Shown: positions 5,250-7,012 of the stretch, one piece after another | How the letters are laid out: every line of letters begins with the position of its first letter | How positions within the stretch are numbered: the first letter of the stretch is position 1 | Source of the DNA: an uncultured Parabacteroides sp. | GTDB taxonomy: Bacteria; Bacteroidota; Bacteroidia; Bacteroidales; Tannerellaceae | Assembly (NCBI GenBank): GCA_937890135.1 | Contig: CALBYC010000040.1 | Span: 1 to 7,012 of the forward strand | Direction of reading: 5' to 3' | Length of the DNA stretch: 7,012 nucleotides | Position numbers and translations under genes: made by a program | The notes under the pieces: generated by a model | What the model was told of the DNA's origin: nothing | Database searches by the model: none | Seen by the model: the letters and a program-made list of their open reading frames with translations, nothing else

Positions 5250-7012
5250 TTAATTTTCTATCACGCAATATAAGAGGCCGTCTTTTGTCTTGACATGGCG
5301 AAGCCCTGAACTCTTCAGGAACCTGCCGAAGACGGAGACTTGGTTGGGCGGCAGTTTCACTTTGCTTTTTTGTTGGAGGGAAAGGTAGATTTCTCCTGCC
5401 GTCAATTTGACACCCTCGCCCTCATGGGAAGCTGCGTGGTAATACTTATGGAATAAATCTTCTGGATAACTCCTCTTCCTGAAAAATTCATTGCTTAGCT
5501 GTTGTTGCTTCTCTTCTTCGGCCGTCATCCAGTAACATGTTCCTTTGGATAGTGCTTCGGTCGCTTGCGCATAAAGCTGTGCATATTCCAAAGGCTGGCC
5601 ATTGTCGACTATTCCCTTGATTTCGACACAAATGAAACGACGGCTTCCGCTGGTGTCGTTCAGCACGTCATAGTGGTTGCTGGTCGCGATGAACGAAGCA
5701 TAGCGCTTTTGTGCTTCTATTTGCGTAGCGTATGGCTTGCGGACATTCACTGTCGGCTTTTGCAGCAGGTGCTTTAGGAAGCCCTGGTGGGCAACGCTCA
5801 CCTGGTCGAATTCGTCGATGTTTATCAGGCAGAAGCGTGTCAGGTACAATTCCGCATCCCGTTTTTTGGCGAAATCGATGCTGTCGGCATAATAGGCATT
5901 TAGCTCCGGAGGCAATAGATTGAGGCAGAATGTCGACTTCCCGCAACCTTGTGGCCCGACGAGCAGTGGCGACACGCTGTTGCCGTGTTGCTTGTCTCGC
6001 CCTTGCCAATGGGCGACCATGGAAAGGAACCATTTATAAAAAAGGTTTTCCCAGTTGGGATTATCGCATGGGATTCGTCTTGCCAATTCTCGTATCCGGT
6101 CGGTCCCGTCCCACTTGGGTAGATGCGCCAAATAATCTTGTACCGGATAATATAACGGGATGCGGTCGGAATCGAGGTAGCGTGCGACATCGCGGTCCCA
6201 TAAAGCCAGGTTTTCCTTTTGCGCATTCAGGGCGATGCTGTTCATCACCCGTTTCGTGACCGGGCGGTACTGGAAACAGAAGGTGTTGTTTTCCCGGTAT
6301 TCCGCGCCTCCTGTCATCATGTTATGGCGGAACTGGTAACGCCGGTTCATGAACTCTTCCGTCCTGAGTGCCATCTCTTGGTCCGGCTGATTCAAGGCCC
6401 GTTTCCCGAAACCCGATTCGATCTGGTATAAGTGATGCAGGGTCTCTCTGATTTCCGTCTCGGACATTTGGCGGATAAAGTAGGAGATGCTCCATCTTAC
6501 GCATGATTCTTCCGCTATCCCTGCCTTGAAGCAGATTCTTCCCAAATCTATCAATACGCTCTTGAAGTCAAATCGCTCTTTTCTCTCGTTGGCCGTGACG
6601 GCTTCTTGAAAAGCCATTTCATATTGGATGGATTGGAATCGGAACTCATCCAACAAATCATTCGTGCTTTTGACTTCTAACCTCCGTTCGGGATGTTGCT
6701 CTTGGTAAAGGCTTTCTGCCGGTAGCTCCAAGGGTTGTTCGAGATGGATGGCCAGAGCGGAGGGGTTGTGGTAGGCTTCCGGGTCAAAACTTGCCCTGCA
6801 CGTTTGCTCTAATATGGGCTCTTTCAAAGCAATCGGATAGGAGATGCGCGGCACATACGTTTGCACGGCATGGCGGTAGGCATGTGCGTGAAACCGTTCT
6901 GCCTCTATGCGTGTCCGGGGTAACGAGCCATCGGGACGAGTATAAGGAACAACAAATTTTACGCTCCGTCCGCTTGAACCAACCATGGCAAAGAGGGTTT
7001 GCGGGTATTTTG
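5250..7012 (-). CDS. VirE/BT4734-type primase-helicase protein with DUF3874-like C-terminus (5' end outside window)
   Basis: This looks like a Bacteroidales primase-helicase of the kind found on mobile or accessory DNA; its cellular role is unknown. The frame stays open from the internal ATG at 6986 to the window edge (KYPQTLFA precedes it), so the gene is partial: 586 residues are visible and the true start is beyond 7012. Counting from the ATG at 6986, residues 1 to about 85 resemble the back half of a BT4734-like (VirE_N) domain, with SSGRSVKFVV and TCRASFDPEAYHNP. A linking region (about 130-300) contains FMNRRYQFRHN and LPKWDGTDRI. A VirE-type P-loop ATPase follows: Walker A GPQGCGKST (344-352, K350), Walker B INIDEFD (D391, E392), sensor ATSN (N437) and Arg-finger-like SGSRRF (R449/R450). 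Residues about 500-578 resemble DUF3874. All ATPase motifs look intact. No replication origin, recombinase or relaxase is visible beside it. Family assignment is from memory of motifs, not a search. Confidence 0.85.
   Translation of the reverse strand, partial: KYPQTLFAMVGSSGRSVKFVVPYTRPDGSLPRTRIEAERFHAHAYRHAVQTYVPRISYPIALKEPILEQTCRASFDPEAYHNPSALAIHLEQPLELPAESLYQEQHPERRLEVKSTNDLLDEFRFQSIQYEMAFQEAVTANERKERFDFKSVLIDLGRICFKAGIAEESCVRWSISYFIRQMSETEIRETLHHLYQIESGFGKRALNQPDQEMALRTEEFMNRRYQFRHNMMTGGAEYRENNTFCFQYRPVTKRVMNSIALNAQKENLALWDRDVARYLDSDRIPLYYPVQDYLAHLPKWDGTDRIRELARRIPCDNPNWENLFYKWFLSMVAHWQGRDKQHGNSVSPLLVGPQGCGKSTFCLNLLPPELNAYYADSIDFAKKRDAELYLTRFCLINIDEFDQVSVAHQGFLKHLLQKPTVNVRKPYATQIEAQKRYASFIATSNHYDVLNDTSGSRRFICVEIKGIVDNGQPLEYAQLYAQATEALSKGTCYWMTAEEEKQQQLSNEFFRKRSYPEDLFHKYYHAASHEGEGVKLTAGEIYLSLQQKSKVKLPPNQVSVFGRFLKSSGLRHVKTKDGLLYCVIEN

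Noticed and set aside
6984..6986. ATG at 6986 as the true start of the primase-helicase gene
   Set aside because: The frame remains open upstream to the window edge, and the upstream residues (KYPQTLFA) continue the expected domain, so the start is probably outside the window.

Overview
The window looks like chromosome from a gut Bacteroidales species (Bacteroides, Phocaeicola or a close relative). Three things suggest this. The arabinose genes lie in the order araD–araA–FGGY kinase–GH51 arabinofuranosidase. Gene starts have A-rich leaders and no strong Shine-Dalgarno sequence. The convergent gene encodes a VirE / BT4734-type primase-helicase with a DUF3874-like C-terminus, a type I know mainly from Bacteroidales. 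The genus call is inference from protein character; no 16S or other marker gene is present.

Layout. Positions 1-5171 (+ strand) hold the downstream part of an L-arabinose utilisation operon. It has the last 106 residues of L-ribulose-5-phosphate 4-epimerase (araD, 2-322), complete L-arabinose isomerase (araA, 365-1903), an FGGY-family sugar kinase that fills the L-ribulokinase step (1903-3501, start overlapping the araA stop as TAATG), and a signal-peptide-bearing GH51 alpha-L-arabinofuranosidase (3612-5171). A 12-bp hairpin (5197-5229) separates this operon from a convergent minus-strand gene (5250-7012, 5' end outside the window) encoding the primase-helicase-like protein.

How the genes work together. 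The GH51 enzyme is predicted to be exported to the periplasm, where it would release L-arabinose from arabinan or arabinoxylan oligosaccharides. In the cytoplasm AraA converts L-arabinose to L-ribulose, the kinase makes L-ribulose-5-phosphate, and AraD makes D-xylulose-5-phosphate for the pentose phosphate pathway. The transporter and regulator are not in view. In B. thetaiotaomicron the equivalent operon is controlled by AraR, a Nudix/NrtR-type regulator.

Non-coding DNA is scarce: 42 bp between araD and araA, 110 bp between the kinase and arabinofuranosidase genes, and 78 bp at the convergent junction. The 110-bp gap is the most structured. It holds a hairpin of up to 19 bp, rich in G-U pairs, and a second short hairpin just upstream of the arabinofuranosidase start. 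This suggests that the glycosidase is expressed at a different level from the three catabolic genes. I saw no tRNA, rRNA, CRISPR array, insertion sequence or recombinase gene. I did not find a clearly novel system; most of the window is a well-understood pathway.
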